From positions 124,001 through 188,000 of the forward strand of contig NZ_JAGHZZ010000004.1 in the NCBI RefSeq assembly GCF_017745095.1: DNA of 64,000 bases, written 5' to 3'. This DNA comes from Sporocytophaga sp. (GTDB lineage: Bacteria; Bacteroidota; Bacteroidia; Cytophagales; Cytophagaceae). Numbering within the stretch: the stretch's first letter is position 1; every line of letters begins with the position of its first letter. Both the position numbers and the translations under genes were made by a program. Positions 8,887-19,410 of this stretch are shown one piece after another. The notes under the pieces were generated by a model that did not search any database, was not told the DNA's origin, and saw only the letters and a program-made list of their open reading frames with translations.

Positions 8887-10716
8887 ATGTCTGCTAACGG
8901 CGGGAAAAAAGATGAGTTTTTGCTAGATGTTCGAAATTTAAAGACATACTTTAAATCTGAAGATAATATTGTCAAAGCTGTAGATGATGTTAGTTTTCAA
9001 CTCAAAAGGGGAGAAACTCTCGGCATCGTTGGTGAATCAGGTTCTGGAAAATCGGTAACGGCTCTTTCTATTATGAAGCTTGTTCCTAATCCGATTGGTC
9101 AGATTGTGGGGGGCAGTATTCTATTTAACTCTCCCGATAAAGGAATTATCGATCTTACTAAGATTTCCGAGCGGGAAATGCAGCATGAAAGAGGCAACGA
9201 GATCTCCATGATCTTTCAGGAGCCGATGACATCGCTTAATCCAGTGTATACCTGCGGAGATCAGGTGATGGAAGCCATTCTTTTGCACCAAAAGCTTTCT
9301 AAAAAGGAAGCTAGGCAAAAGACAATAGAACTTTTTGAAAAGGCAAAACTCCCAAGACCAAGCGATATATTTGATGCGTACCCTCATCAGATTTCTGGTG
9401 GACAAAAACAAAGGGTAATGATTGCGATGGCCATGAGCTGTAATCCATCGGTGCTTATAGCAGATGAACCTACAACTGCTTTGGATGTTACTGTGCAGTC
9501 AAGAATTCTGGAATTGATGAGCCAACTCAGAGATGAAAATAATATGTCTATTATTTTCATTACACATGATCTTGGCGTAATAGCAGAAATTGCTGATAGA
9601 GTAATGGTAATGTACCACGGAAAGGTGGTAGAATCAGGTACCACTTACGATATATTTAACAATCCTCAACACCCTTATACAAAAGGCCTTCTTGCTTGCC
9701 GCCCGAGACTGGATATGAAATTACGGGTTTTACCTGTAGTGTCAGATTTCATGGAAAAGGATGAGTCCGGAAATATTGTTGAAAAGAAAGATCATAAGTT
9801 TTCTTCTGTAGGACATGCCTTACTTTACAACTTTGTCTCGGAAGATGAAATCAAAGATCGTCAGGATGATCTGAAGAAAAAGGAACCTCACCTAAAAGTC
9901 AAAGATCTTCAAACATATTTTCCTATCTCCAAAGGGTTATTCGGAAAAGTTACAGATTATGTTAAAGCAGTTGATAATGTTTCATTTGATGTTTATCCTG
10001 GTGAAACATTAGGTCTGGTAGGTGAATCTGGTTGTGGAAAAACAACACTTGGACGAACAATTTTAAGATTAATTGAACCAACAGGAGGAGATATTTATTT
10101 TGAAGGAAAGAGCATAAAAGATGTTCAGGGGGAAGATCTGAGAAAGTTGCGTAAAGATATGCAGATCATTTTTCAGGATCCATATTCTTCCCTTAATCCA
10201 AGAATGACTGTCGGCGAAGCAATCATAGAGCCGATGCGTGTAAATGGAGTTTTGGATAGTGACTTCCAAAGGAGAAGAAGAGCCGTAGAACTTTTAGAAA
10301 CAGTAAGTTTAAGTTCCAAGCAATTTGAAAGATATCCGCATGAGTTCTCAGGCGGGCAAAGACAAAGGATATGTATTGCGCGTGCTTTAGCTTTAAATCC
10401 TAAATTTATAATATGCGATGAGTCTGTTTCTGCACTAGATGTATCGGTTCAGGCACAGGTACTTAACTTGTTGAATAAGCTTAAAGAGGATTTTAACTTT
10501 ACCTCTATTTTTATCTCTCATGACTTGTCTGTAGTGAAGTTCATGTCTGACAGAATTCTGGTAATGAACAAAGGGAAAATAGAGGAAATAGGATACGCTG
10601 AAGAAATATATAATCACCCGCAGTCAGAATATACAAAGAAATTGATAAATTCAATTCCAAAAGGAGACCTTGCCGCCATCAGGAATGCTATGTTGAAGAG
10701 GAGTCAGGGTCGGTAA
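8887..10716 (+). CDS. ABC transporter ATP-binding protein with two fused ATPase domains (dipeptide/oligopeptide type)
   Basis: 609 residues made of two OppD/OppF-type ATPases in tandem, as in YejF and GsiA. Domain 1 has Walker A GESGSGKS (about 49-56), signature SGGQKQR, and Walker [12 protein letters not shown]. Domain 2 has Walker A GESGCGKT, signature SGGQRQR and Walker [12 protein letters not shown]. The linker carries the oligopeptide-type extension after [15 protein letters not shown]. It should power peptide uptake at the inner membrane, but no permease or binding-protein gene is adjacent, so the partner subunits must be elsewhere. Confidence 0.92.
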   Translation: MSANGGKKDEFLLDVRNLKTYFKSEDNIVKAVDDVSFQLKRGETLGIVGESGSGKSVTALSIMKLVPNPIGQIVGGSILFNSPDKGIIDLTKISEREMQHERGNEISMIFQEPMTSLNPVYTCGDQVMEAILLHQKLSKKEARQKTIELFEKAKLPRPSDIFDAYPHQISGGQKQRVMIAMAMSCNPSVLIADEPTTALDVTVQSRILELMSQLRDENNMSIIFITHDLGVIAEIADRVMVMYHGKVVESGTTYDIFNNPQHPYTKGLLACRPRLDMKLRVLPVVSDFMEKDESGNIVEKKDHKFSSVGHALLYNFVSEDEIKDRQDDLKKKEPHLKVKDLQTYFPISKGLFGKVTDYVKAVDNVSFDVYPGETLGLVGESGCGKTTLGRTILRLIEPTGGDIYFEGKSIKDVQGEDLRKLRKDMQIIFQDPYSSLNPRMTVGEAIIEPMRVNGVLDSDFQRRRRAVELLETVSLSSKQFERYPHEFSGGQRQRICIARALALNPKFIICDESVSALDVSVQAQVLNLLNKLKEDFNFTSIFISHDLSVVKFMSDRILVMNKGKIEEIGYAEEIYNHPQSEYTKKLINSIPKGDLAAIRNAMLKRSQGR

Positions 10717-10727
10717 CCTCAAGAGTC

Positions 10728-12875
10728 ATGACAAAAAGCAGAAATAAGAAGGATAAGCCAGGACATGAAAATAATATAAAAGACAAGCTTTTGAATTTGC
10801 TCAGCAAAGCAAAATCAAAAGCATATTCTTTTAAAGATATCATAAAAAAAGTAGGCTTAAAGGATCAGGCAGTAAAAGGCCAGTTTGCCACAGAACTTGA
10901 CAATCTCGTCAGGTCGGGCCAGGTAGCTAGAACACAGAGCGGTACCTACAAGATCAATTATAAATCAGACGGAAATCACATCGTCGGTCGTGTAGACCAC
11001 GTCAATCAGCGATTCGCCTATGTTATATCAGAAGATTCCAAAGAGGATATCTGGGTTAGTGCAAATAATCTAAAATTCGCATTTGACGGAGATATTGTAA
11101 AGGTTCTTCTGAAAGGTAAAAGAGATAGAGGCCGCAGTCCGGAAGGGGAAGTAGTAGAAATACTTGAAAGAAAAAGGACCGATTTTGTCGGAAAAATAGA
11201 ATTATCTCCACGTTTTGCATTCGTTGTTCCTAACAGCCGGAAAATTTTTTATGATATTTTCATTCCTTTAGATAAAATCAAAGACGCTAAAGAAGGTCAA
11301 AAAGTAGTAGCCAGAATTGTCGAGTGGCCAGATAAAAATCATAATCCAGTTGGTGAAGTAATAGAGGTATTGGGCAATGCAGGCGAAAATGACGTCGAGA
11401 TGCATTCTATTATGGCTGAATATGGTCTTCCATGGGAGTTTCCGGAAACTGTTGAAAGAGATGCAGATAAAATTCCTGTAGAAATCCCAGATAATGAAAT
11501 TAAGAAAAGGCGTGACTTTAGGTCAATTACAACTTTTACAATAGATCCGGTTGATGCCAAAGACTTTGACGATGCCCTGTCTATAAGAAGATTAGAAAAT
11601 GGAAATTGGGAAGTAGGAGTGCATATTGCTGATGTGACCCACTATGTGAGGCCAGGTACACCACTTGAAAAAGAAGCATACAAAAGAGCAACTTCTGTAT
11701 ACCTGGTGGATCGTGTGGTTCCTATGTTGCCGGAAAAGCTTTCCAATAATCTTTGTTCTTTAAGACCTCATGAAGATAAGTTGACGTTCTCTGCAGTCTT
11801 CGAGATGGATCACCAGGGGAAAATTCTGGATGAGTGGTTTGGGAAGACCATTATTCATTCTGACAGAAGATTTGCTTATGAAGAGGTGCAGGAAATACTT
11901 GAGGGAAAAGATGGAGATTTCAAAGATGAAATCTTTGCCCTTGACGGATTGGCGAAGATAATGAGGGCTGAGCGTTTCAGAAGAGGTGCAATTGCCTTTG
12001 AAACAGTAGAAGTAAAATTCAAGCTGGACGAGAAAGGCAAACCGCTTGGAGTATTTCCAAAGGTTAGAAAAGATGCGCATAAACTTATAGAAGACTGGAT
12101 GCTTCTTGCAAATCGTAAAGTAGCCGAATATGTATACTTTATGAAAAAAGGGGACGAGAAAAATACCTTTGTTTATCGTATTCACGACCATCCGGATCCT
12201 GAAAAGCTTAATTCACTTGCCATTTTTGCAAGAAAATTCGGTCATAACCTGGATTTGAAAGATAAAGATCTTTCCAATGCATTAAACAAATTGGTAACAG
12301 ACGTCGAAAATACTCCGGAGCAAAACGTGTTACAAAGCCTTGCCATAAGGTCTATGGCAAAAGCAAAATACACGACAGATCCGGAAAAACACTTCGGTCT
12401 TGCATATAAGCACTACACGCACTTCACTTCTCCAATCCGAAGATATCCCGATGTGATGGTACATCGATTGCTGGAACATTATCTCAATGGAGGAAAGTCA
12501 GAAAACAAGACTTATTACGAAGATCTTTGCGAACATTCTTCTGATATGGAAAAGGTAGCTGCAGAAGCAGAAAGAGCTTCCATTAAATATAAGCAGGTAG
12601 AATTCATGGAGACCATGATTGGTCAGGAATTTGAAGGTATCATCAGCGGAGTGGTAGAGTTTGGGATGTTTGTGGAACTTGTTGAAACGAAATGTGAAGG
12701 GATGATTCGTCTGAGCGAACTAGAAGATGATTTTTATGAGTTGGATGCAGAAAATTACAGAGTTATAGGCAAAAGAAATAAAAAAATATTTACTTTGGGA
12801 GATCATGTAAAGGTGAAGGTGATGAACACCAACCTTGAAAAACGAAGTATAGATCTCGCTTTTGCCGCAAAATGA
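10728..12875 (+). CDS. rnr: Ribonuclease R
   Basis: Processive 3'-5' exoribonuclease of the RNB family, 715 residues. Order: basic N-terminus and winged helix (1-80), two cold-shock/OB domains (about 85-230), the RNB catalytic domain starting near residue 260 with the acidic cluster TIDPVDAKDFDDALS, and a C-terminal S1 domain (about 635-712) with GVVEFGMFVELVE. It begins 11 bases after the ABC gene and its stop overlaps the next start by four bases (ATGA). Confidence 0.95.
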   Translation: MTKSRNKKDKPGHENNIKDKLLNLLSKAKSKAYSFKDIIKKVGLKDQAVKGQFATELDNLVRSGQVARTQSGTYKINYKSDGNHIVGRVDHVNQRFAYVISEDSKEDIWVSANNLKFAFDGDIVKVLLKGKRDRGRSPEGEVVEILERKRTDFVGKIELSPRFAFVVPNSRKIFYDIFIPLDKIKDAKEGQKVVARIVEWPDKNHNPVGEVIEVLGNAGENDVEMHSIMAEYGLPWEFPETVERDADKIPVEIPDNEIKKRRDFRSITTFTIDPVDAKDFDDALSIRRLENGNWEVGVHIADVTHYVRPGTPLEKEAYKRATSVYLVDRVVPMLPEKLSNNLCSLRPHEDKLTFSAVFEMDHQGKILDEWFGKTIIHSDRRFAYEEVQEILEGKDGDFKDEIFALDGLAKIMRAERFRRGAIAFETVEVKFKLDEKGKPLGVFPKVRKDAHKLIEDWMLLANRKVAEYVYFMKKGDEKNTFVYRIHDHPDPEKLNSLAIFARKFGHNLDLKDKDLSNALNKLVTDVENTPEQNVLQSLAIRSMAKAKYTTDPEKHFGLAYKHYTHFTSPIRRYPDVMVHRLLEHYLNGGKSENKTYYEDLCEHSSDMEKVAAEAERASIKYKQVEFMETMIGQEFEGIISGVVEFGMFVELVETKCEGMIRLSELEDDFYELDAENYRVIGKRNKKIFTLGDHVKVKVMNTNLEKRSIDLAFAAK

Positions 12876-13849
12876 TTTTCAGTCAAGAAAGAGCTTTAAA
12901 TAAGCTTGACGCTGCATTCAATGCACACAGTCCGGGAAATTCTCCTGTTGAACTTTACGAACCTATAAAGTACATTATTTCCCTTGGTGGAAAAAGATTG
13001 CGGCCATTGCTCACGCTTATGGCCGCAAATTTATTTTCTGAGGAATGGGATAAGGCTATAAAGCCAGCCATGGCTATAGAGTATTTCCATAATTTCACAT
13101 TGATGCATGATGATATTATGGATAAAGCTCCACTGAGAAGGGGAAAGCCAACCGTTCATGAAAAGTGGAATGTCAACACCGCAATACTTTCAGGAGATGT
13201 AATGCTTGTGGGAGCTTATGACCTTCTGCTGGAATCTGAAGAATCAAAGCTTAGGGAAATAATTACAGCATTCAATGATTGTGCAGCTAAAGTCTGTGAA
13301 GGCCAGCAGTTGGATATGAATTACGAAAGTACAGATGATGTGTCGATTCCTGCATACCTTGATATGATTCGTAAGAAAACTGCAGTTCTTCTTGGATTCA
13401 GTCTTAAGCTTGGAGGAATTATAGGCGGCGCAAAAGAAAAAGATCTGGAGTTGCTTAAAGAATTCGGAGAAAACATTGGTCTGGCATTTCAACTGATGGA
13501 TGATCTTCTGGATGTTTATGCAGATCAGGAAAAATTTGGCAAGAAAGTGGGCGGAGATATTGTAGCGAAAAAGAAAACCTATCTTTTAATAACAGCTCTT
13601 GAAAACAGCAATGAAGCTGGAAAGAAAAAGCTTATTTCTTTGTTGGAAGATCAGTCCTTGAAAGAGGAAGAAAAGGTAAAAAAAGTAAAAGAAATTTACG
13701 ATTCTCTGAAAATAAAGGAACTAACTGAAGCTAAAATGTCTGAATACTATAATGCAGGTATTCAAAAATTAGAAAAAGTTGAAGCCTCATTAGTAAGGAA
13801 ATCATCTCTGCTCCGTTTTGCAAACGGACTTATGAAAAGAGAAAGTTAA
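12872..13849 (+). CDS. Polyprenyl diphosphate synthase family protein
   Basis: Trans-isoprenyl diphosphate synthase, 325 residues. The first Asp-rich motif DDIMD is at 80-84 and the second DDLLD at 210-214. GGKRLRPLL near residue 40 binds diphosphate. An aromatic residue (Phe75) five positions before the first motif suggests a shorter product (C15-C20 class) rather than a quinone side chain; this is weak inference. The gene overlaps rnr by four bases and is followed two bases later by the rhomboid gene, indicating one operon. Confidence 0.9.
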   Translation: MIFSQERALNKLDAAFNAHSPGNSPVELYEPIKYIISLGGKRLRPLLTLMAANLFSEEWDKAIKPAMAIEYFHNFTLMHDDIMDKAPLRRGKPTVHEKWNVNTAILSGDVMLVGAYDLLLESEESKLREIITAFNDCAAKVCEGQQLDMNYESTDDVSIPAYLDMIRKKTAVLLGFSLKLGGIIGGAKEKDLELLKEFGENIGLAFQLMDDLLDVYADQEKFGKKVGGDIVAKKKTYLLITALENSNEAGKKKLISLLEDQSLKEEEKVKKVKEIYDSLKIKELTEAKMSEYYNAGIQKLEKVEASLVRKSSLLRFANGLMKRES

Positions 13850-13851
13850 TT

Positions 13852-14454
13852 ATGATTACAATAGTATTAATACTTATTACCGTAGGGTGCAGTTTTTATG
13901 CATGGAGCAACTCTTCAGTATATTCAGGATGGATGTTGAATCCATATATGGTCTCAAATAAAAATCAATATTACCGGTTTATTACCTCTGGTTTTATTCA
14001 TGGAGATCAAATGCACCTGTTTTTTAACATGCTTTCATTTTTCTTTTTCGGGTTAAATCTGGAAAGTGAAATGTCTCCATTATATTTTATTGCATTATAT
14101 CTGCTGGGAATAATAATTTCTGATATTCCATCTTTTTTAAAACACAGGAAAAGTCAAAGGTATAATTCACTGGGAGCTTCAGGAGCAGTATCTGCGGTGA
14201 TATTTGGATCTATATTGTACAACCCGTTAAATAAGATAAGTTTATTCTTTATTTTGCAAATGCCGGGTTTTATTTATGCTATTCTATTTCTGATATATTC
14301 CTATTATATGGGGAAAAGGGAAGGTGATCACATTAATCATGATGCACACTTTTATGGAGCGGTGTTTGGAGTTGTATTCATATTATTGACCGGGGATGGC
14401 AATGTTCTTCAGAATTTCATTGAACAGGTGAGTCACTGGGGAGGATTCTTTTAA
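13852..14454 (+). CDS. Rhomboid family intramembrane serine protease
   Basis: 200 residues with about six membrane segments. The rhomboid hallmarks are present: HLFFNM in the second segment, GASGAVSA with the catalytic Ser110, and the catalytic His166 in NHDAHFYGAVFG. It cleaves transmembrane substrates inside the inner membrane; the substrate is unknown. Likely the last gene of the rnr operon, since a good terminator follows. Confidence 0.9.
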   Translation: MITIVLILITVGCSFYAWSNSSVYSGWMLNPYMVSNKNQYYRFITSGFIHGDQMHLFFNMLSFFFFGLNLESEMSPLYFIALYLLGIIISDIPSFLKHRKSQRYNSLGASGAVSAVIFGSILYNPLNKISLFFILQMPGFIYAILFLIYSYYMGKREGDHINHDAHFYGAVFGVVFILLTGDGNVLQNFIEQVSHWGGFF

Positions 14455-14484
14455 AAGAAGTTTATAAGCTATTTAAAAATATTT

Positions 14485-14519
14485 AAATCCCATTGCTGAA
14501 TTTTAGTGATGGGATTTTT
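14485..14519 (+). terminator. Rho-independent terminator after the rhomboid gene
   Basis: Stem AAATCCCAT pairs with ATGGGATTT around a loop of about 17 bases and is followed by a T-rich run. It lies 30 bases after the rhomboid stop. Confidence 0.8.
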
Positions 14520-14567
14520 CTTTTTGTACACTCTGAGAGGGAAACTGACATTAGGGAATTTTCTGTA

Positions 14568-14588
14568 GAGACGCCATGCTGGCGTCTC
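14568..14588. repeat. REP-like palindrome
   Basis: Arms GAGACGCCA and TGGCGTCTC flank the three bases TGC. This type of GTAGAGACGCC palindrome looks like a dispersed intergenic repeat, but only one copy is in this window. Confidence 0.55.
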
Positions 14589-14713
14589 CCTATCCATAAC
14601 GTCGGCAATTGATAGTTCAGGGCAATGGTCTTTGTCGTTTCCGGGAGTTTGGAAAGTGTGGAGTCAGCGAATGAAATCCAGAGTTATGAGATAAGTTTAA
14701 ATGCTTACAAAAT

Positions 14714-14742
14714 AAAAAAGCCTCTTTGTGAGAGGCTTTTTT
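14714..14742 (-). terminator. Rho-independent terminator of the rplU-rpmA operon
   Basis: Stem AAAAAAGCCTCT pairs with AGAGGCTTTTTT around a short loop (TTGTG). It lies 24 bases beyond the rpmA stop, and on the minus strand it ends in a T run. Both strands would terminate. Confidence 0.85.
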
Positions 14743-14765
14743 ATAATATTTTATTTAGAGAAATA

Positions 14766-15029
14766 TTAAGCGTTAGCGAAAGGCTCAACAGAAACATAAG
14801 ATCTGTTGTTTCTACCTTTTTTAAATACTACTGTACCTGCAGCTAGAGCGAAAAGAGTATGATCTTTACCGATACCCACGTTTTTACCTGGGTGGTGAGC
14901 TGTACCTCTTTGTCTAACAAGAATATTTCCTGCTATTGCAACCTGGCCACCAAAAACTTTAACGCCAAGTCTCTTACTATGTGATTCACGGCCGTTTTTG
15001 GAACTACCGGCCCCTTTCTTGTGTGCCAT
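14766..15029 (-). CDS. rpmA: 50S ribosomal protein L27
   Basis: 87 residues, normal for L27. The N-terminus [16 protein letters not shown] and the core VKVFGGQ, together with QRGTAHHPG, are diagnostic. The N-terminal tail reaches the peptidyl transferase centre. There is no N-terminal extension of the Firmicutes kind that needs cleavage. It follows rplU by nine bases. Confidence 0.98.
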   Translation of the reverse strand: MAHKKGAGSSKNGRESHSKRLGVKVFGGQVAIAGNILVRQRGTAHHPGKNVGIGKDHTLFALAAGTVVFKKGRNNRSYVSVEPFANA

Positions 15030-15038
15030 TGTGTTACT

Positions 15039-15350
15039 TTATTTAGAAATTTTTTCGATTAAAACTTTAGTTAATTGAGCTCTGTGGCCGTTTCTTTTTC
15101 TGAAACCTTTTCTTCTCTTCTTTTTGAAAACGATCACTTTGTCAGCTTTCTCTTGAGAAAGGATTTTTCCGGAAATTTTAACTCCGCTTACCACAGGAAG
15201 ACCAACCTGAGTATTTGCTCCGTCAGAAACCAAAAGAACTTGTGTAAATTCTACTTTAGAACCCTCAGTTCCTTCTAATCTATCTGTATAGATAAATTTA
15301 TTTTCTTCTGCCTTATATTGTTTTCCGGCTATATCGACAATTGCGTACAT
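15039..15350 (-). CDS. rplU: 50S ribosomal protein L21
   Basis: 103 residues, full length. MYAIVDIAGKQYKAEENK at the N-terminus and the C-terminal basic KKKRRKGFRKRNGHRAQLT are family signatures. It is the first gene of the rplU-rpmA operon, preceded by a clear promoter. Confidence 0.98.
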   Translation of the reverse strand: MYAIVDIAGKQYKAEENKFIYTDRLEGTEGSKVEFTQVLLVSDGANTQVGLPVVSGVKISGKILSQEKADKVIVFKKKRRKGFRKRNGHRAQLTKVLIEKISK

Positions 15351-15381
15351 AACAGTATTATATCTTTTTAAAAACGGACTG

Positions 15382-15413
15382 CAAATATAGGTAGGAGAAA
15401 TCGAAAAAACAAA
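15382..15413 (-). promoter_or_regulatory. Bacteroidota promoter of rplU-rpmA
   Basis: On the minus strand, TTTG (15413-15410) and TATATTTG (15389-15382) are 20 bases apart, an exact match to the TTTG/TAnnTTTG consensus of the Bacteroidota housekeeping sigma factor. The -7 element lies 32 bases before the rplU start. Confidence 0.7.
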
Positions 15414-15516
15414 TCATTTTTTAAAATATCTATGTGGAAAACTATTTTTCTGGATTATAATGCCTGATGGCTATTAAAAAAGTACAATATGTAACCAAAA
15501 AATAACCTGTATTTTA

Positions 15517-15545
15517 TTGTAATTTAATAGGTTTTGTTATATTTA
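15517..15545 (+). promoter_or_regulatory. Candidate promoter of nrdB
   Basis: TTG at 15517-15519 and TATATTTA at 15538-15545 are 18 bases apart, one mismatch from the -7 consensus. The start of nrdB is about 255 bases downstream, so the leader would be long. The rest of the 15351-15799 intergenic region shows no convincing gene or RNA structure. Confidence 0.35.
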
Positions 15546-15799
15546 CTAACATGATTTTACTATCTCCGGTCCAGGTATTCTTCCCTTTGATTTTTCAAGT
15601 CGTTTTTATCATATTTGTAACACAACTTTTCCAAAATCCTTATTTCAATTCCGAGAGTTCCTTTCTTTTAGTAATCAGGAACAGGGGACTTTTTTCCTTA
15701 TATATACAGGGCTGGATAATAAAGTTTGTCAGATTTTCCCAATACGAACAGGGATGAATCTCTAAATGTTTTGAATAAAAGATATTAAGATATAGTAAT

Positions 15800-16774
15800 A
15801 TGGAAAAAAAAGAACCATTACTAGAGGAAAATAAAAACAGGTTTGTCCTTTTTCCTATCGTTCATGACGACATCTGGCAGATGTATAAAAAAGAAGAAGC
15901 CAGTTTCTGGACCGCAGAGGAAATAGACCTTACAGCTGATCTTGCAGATTGGGAAAAGCTTAATGAAGGTGAAAAACACTTTATTACTCATGTGCTTGCT
16001 TTTTTTGCAGCTAGTGATGGAATTGTGAATGAAAACCTGGCTACAAGCTTTCTGGAAATGGTTCAGTATCCTGAAGCTAAATGTTTCTATGGTTTCCAGA
16101 TCATGATGGAAAATATCCATTCAGAAACCTACTCTTTGTTGATTGATACTTATGTTAAAGATCCAAAAGAGAAAAGTAAACTTTTCAATGCACTGGATAC
16201 TGTTCCTTGTGTAGCGAAAAAGGCTGAATGGGCATTGAGATGGATTGGTCAGGGATCCTTTGTAGAGAGATTGCTTGCTTTTGCAGCTGTAGAAGGTATT
16301 TTCTTCTCAGGTAGTTTCTGTTCAATTTTCTGGTTAAAGAAAAGAGGATTGATGCCAGGTCTGAGTTTCTCTAATGAATTAATCTCAAGAGACGAAGGAT
16401 TGCACTGTGATTTTGCATGTTTATTGTATACTAAATATATAGTAAATAAACTTCCGGAGGAGCAAGTTGTAGCTCTGATAACTGATGCTGTAAAAATCGA
16501 GCAAGAGTTTATCACTGAAGCACTTCCTGTAGATCTTATAGGAATGAATTCTAGGCTGATGTCTCAATATATAGAGTTTGTTGCCGACAGACTTTTAGTT
16601 GCACTTGGCTGCAACAAGGTTTATAACGTGACAAACCCATTTGACTTTATGGAAATGATATCTCTTCAGGGTAAAACCAACTTCTTCGAAAAGAGAGTTG
16701 CAGAGTATCAAAAGGCTGGAGTAATGAACGAGAAAGATAACAACCACAAATTCTCTCTTGACGAGGATTTTTAG
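15800..16774 (+). CDS. nrdB: Ribonucleoside-diphosphate reductase class I, beta subunit
   Basis: The R2 subunit holds the di-iron centre and tyrosyl radical that start ribonucleotide reduction. 324 residues, short R2 form similar to the eukaryote-like class I branch. Iron ligands and radical site are visible in [12 protein letters not shown] (Glu104, His107, radical Tyr111) and in [10 protein letters not shown] (Glu and His). The C-terminus ends in FSLDEDF, which binds the alpha subunit. It lies 137 bases before nrdA. Confidence 0.95.
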   Translation: MEKKEPLLEENKNRFVLFPIVHDDIWQMYKKEEASFWTAEEIDLTADLADWEKLNEGEKHFITHVLAFFAASDGIVNENLATSFLEMVQYPEAKCFYGFQIMMENIHSETYSLLIDTYVKDPKEKSKLFNALDTVPCVAKKAEWALRWIGQGSFVERLLAFAAVEGIFFSGSFCSIFWLKKRGLMPGLSFSNELISRDEGLHCDFACLLYTKYIVNKLPEEQVVALITDAVKIEQEFITEALPVDLIGMNSRLMSQYIEFVADRLLVALGCNKVYNVTNPFDFMEMISLQGKTNFFEKRVAEYQKAGVMNEKDNNHKFSLDEDF

Positions 16775-16911
16775 AGGTAAGATTTTCGCTTAAAATTACA
16801 AAAGCTGAAAGTAGTTGAATAAAAAAAGAAATTGATCGAAAAAATGCTGGAATTAAATTTAAAATGCATAATTTAATTCAGTCAAAAAACTAATAACCTT
16901 TACCCCCTGAT

Positions 16912-19299
16912 ATGCTAGTAATTAAACGAGATGGCAGACGAGAGTCTGTGAAATTTGACAAAGTCACGGCGAGGATAGAGAAGCTGTGCTATGGTCTTGA
17001 CATGAATTATGTCAACCCGATTGATGTAGCAAAAAAAGTAATTGATGGAATTTATGACGGGGTAACAACCGTGGAGTTGGATAATCTTGCTGCTGAAATA
17101 GCTGCTTCTCTGACAACAAAACATCCTGATTACGCCATTCTTGCTGCAAGAATTGCTATCTCTAACCTTCATAAGGTAACAAGTAAGTCTTTCTCTAATA
17201 CAATGAAAAGACTTTATACTTATGAAGATCCAAAAACAGGTGAAAATGCTTCTCTTCTTTCTAAAGAAGTATATGAAGCAATCAGAAAAAATGCTTCTGT
17301 TCTGGATTCAAGCATTATCTATGACAGAGACTATAACTACGATTACTTCGGTTTCAAAACCCTTGAAAAATCGTATCTTCTGAAATTAGACGGAAAAATA
17401 GTTGAAAGACCTCAGCACATGTTGATGCGTGTTGCTATTGGTATTCACACTAACGATATCGATGCTGCGATAGAAACCTACAATCTTCTTTCTGAGAAAT
17501 GGTTTACACACGCAACTCCTACATTATTCAACGCTGGAACACCGAAGGCTCAGTTGTCTTCTTGCTTCCTGTTAACAATGAAGGATGACAGCATAGAAGG
17601 TATTTATGACACTCTGAAACAATGCGCTAAAATTTCACAATCTGCCGGGGGGATCGGATTGAGCATTCATGGCGTAAGAGCTACAGGGTCTTATATTAAA
17701 GGTACAAATGGTACTTCTAACGGTATCATTCCAATGCTTCGTGTTTTCAACGATACAGCTAGATATGTTGATCAAGGTGGTGGAAAGAGAAAAGGTGCAT
17801 TTGCGATCTATCTTGAGCCTTGGCATGCAGACGTTTTTGAATTCCTTGATCTGAAGAAAAATCACGGTAAAGAAGAACTTAGAGCAAGAGATTTGTTCTA
17901 CGCTCTTTGGATTCCTGATCTTTTCATGAAGCGTGTTGAAGAAAACGGTGAGTGGTCATTGTTCTGTCCGAACGAGGCTCCTAACCTTGATGAGACCTAC
18001 GGAAAAGAATTCGAAACACTTTACGAGAAATACGAAAAAGAAGGCAGAGCAAGAAAGACTGTAAAAGCACAGGAACTTTGGTTTGCAATTCTTGAGTCGC
18101 AGACAGAAACCGGTACTCCTTATATGTTGTACAAAGATGCTGCTAACAAGAAATCAAATCAGAAAAACCTTGGTACTATAAAATCAAGCAACCTTTGCAC
18201 TGAGATTATAGAATATACAGCTGCTGACGAAGTTGCTGTTTGTAACCTGGCTTCTCTGGCTTTACCTAAATTTGTTATTGACGGTAAATTCGATCATCAG
18301 AAATTATACGATGTTACTTATGTAGCAACGAAAAACCTTAACAGAATCATCGATATCAACTACTATCCGGTAGAAGAGGCAAGAAAATCAAACCTAAGAC
18401 ACAGACCTATCGGTCTAGGTGTGCAAGGTCTTGCTGATGTATTCATCATGTTGAGAATGCCATTCGAATCTGATGAGGCTAAAGCTTTAAATACTGATAT
18501 TTTCGAAACGATCTATTTCGCAGCGATGACTGCATCTAAAGATCTTTCAAAGAAACATGGTCCGTATGAGACATTCAAAGGATCTCCGGTATCTAAAGGT
18601 ATTTTCCAGTTTGACATGTGGGGTGTAACTCCTGCTTCTAACAGATGGGATTGGGAATCATTGAAGAAAGAAGTAAAACAACACGGTGTGAGAAACTCTC
18701 TGCTTGTTGCTCCGATGCCTACAGCTTCTACTTCTCAGATACTTGGAAACAACGAGTGCTTTGAACCATATACTTCAAACATCTATACAAGAAGAGTACT
18801 TTCAGGTGAGTTTGTTGTAGTGAATAAGCATTTGATGAGAGACTTGATCAAACAAGGTTTGTGGAATGATAAGATGAAAAACAAACTTATCGAAGCAAAC
18901 GGATCTGTTCAGGGTATCAAAGAAATCCCTCAACATGTTAAAGATCTTTACAAGACTGTTTGGGAAATCAAACAAAAGACGCTTATCGATATGGCAGCGG
19001 ACAGAGGTGCTTACATCTGTCAGAGCCAGAGCTTTAACGTACACATGCAGGATCCGAACTTTGGAAAGCTTACTTCAATGCACTTCCATGCATGGAAAAA
19101 AGGTCTTAAAACAGGTCTTTATTATCTTAGAACAAAAGCTGCTGCAGATGCTATCAAATTTACAGTGGAGAAACAAGCAGACGTTGCTCTTGAGCCAGTT
19201 GTAAACAAAGAAGCGCAGGATGCAGCATACGCACAGAAAGCAAGCGACATGGCTTGTTCCCTTGACAATCCAGAAGGTTGTGAGGCTTGCGGAAGCTAA
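16912..19299 (+). CDS. nrdA: Ribonucleoside-diphosphate reductase class I, alpha subunit
   Basis: Catalytic R1 subunit, 795 residues. An N-terminal ATP-cone (about residues 1-90, starting [18 protein letters not shown]) gives dATP activity control. Active-site cysteines are in SSCFLLTM and in the SSNLCTEI region, and the shuttle cysteines are at the extreme C-terminus (CEACGS). The [10 protein letters not shown] loop and the APMPTAST phosphate-binding element are present. Partner of nrdB just upstream. Followed by a strong terminator. Confidence 0.96.
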   Translation: MLVIKRDGRRESVKFDKVTARIEKLCYGLDMNYVNPIDVAKKVIDGIYDGVTTVELDNLAAEIAASLTTKHPDYAILAARIAISNLHKVTSKSFSNTMKRLYTYEDPKTGENASLLSKEVYEAIRKNASVLDSSIIYDRDYNYDYFGFKTLEKSYLLKLDGKIVERPQHMLMRVAIGIHTNDIDAAIETYNLLSEKWFTHATPTLFNAGTPKAQLSSCFLLTMKDDSIEGIYDTLKQCAKISQSAGGIGLSIHGVRATGSYIKGTNGTSNGIIPMLRVFNDTARYVDQGGGKRKGAFAIYLEPWHADVFEFLDLKKNHGKEELRARDLFYALWIPDLFMKRVEENGEWSLFCPNEAPNLDETYGKEFETLYEKYEKEGRARKTVKAQELWFAILESQTETGTPYMLYKDAANKKSNQKNLGTIKSSNLCTEIIEYTAADEVAVCNLASLALPKFVIDGKFDHQKLYDVTYVATKNLNRIIDINYYPVEEARKSNLRHRPIGLGVQGLADVFIMLRMPFESDEAKALNTDIFETIYFAAMTASKDLSKKHGPYETFKGSPVSKGIFQFDMWGVTPASNRWDWESLKKEVKQHGVRNSLLVAPMPTASTSQILGNNECFEPYTSNIYTRRVLSGEFVVVNKHLMRDLIKQGLWNDKMKNKLIEANGSVQGIKEIPQHVKDLYKTVWEIKQKTLIDMAADRGAYICQSQSFNVHMQDPNFGKLTSMHFHAWKKGLKTGLYYLRTKAAADAIKFTVEKQADVALEPVVNKEAQDAAYAQKASDMACSLDNPEGCEACGS

Positions 19300-19330
19300 T
19301 TAGTTGTTGGCATTATTAAATTTAAATACA

Positions 19331-19365
19331 AAGCCGGAGGTGATTTTTAGCCTTCGGCTTTTTTG
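19331..19365 (+). terminator. Rho-independent terminator of nrdBA
   Basis: AAGCCGGAGG pairs with CCTTCGGCTT (one G-T pair) around a 10-base loop, followed by five or more T. It lies 32 bases after the nrdA stop. Confidence 0.85.
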
Positions 19366-19410
19366 TTGGAAAAGGATTACATTAGCGCGAATCTTTTTAA
19401 TTTTTAAGCT

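Larger units (their letters stand above)
14455..14765. other. Intergenic region between rhomboid and rpmA
   Basis: Holds two terminators (14485-14519 on plus, 14714-14742 serving rpmA on minus) and one palindromic repeat (14568-14588). No credible gene is seen; a 73-codon ORF at 14625 runs through the terminator and into rpmA and is rejected. Confidence 0.7.

Noticed and set aside
14625-14846. 73-codon ORF between rhomboid and rpmA
   Set aside because: It crosses the rpmA terminator and runs into rpmA antisense.
15551-15757. Small 68-codon ORF between rplU and nrdB
   Set aside because: It starts only six bases after the candidate -7 element, has no ribosome binding site and no recognisable family.
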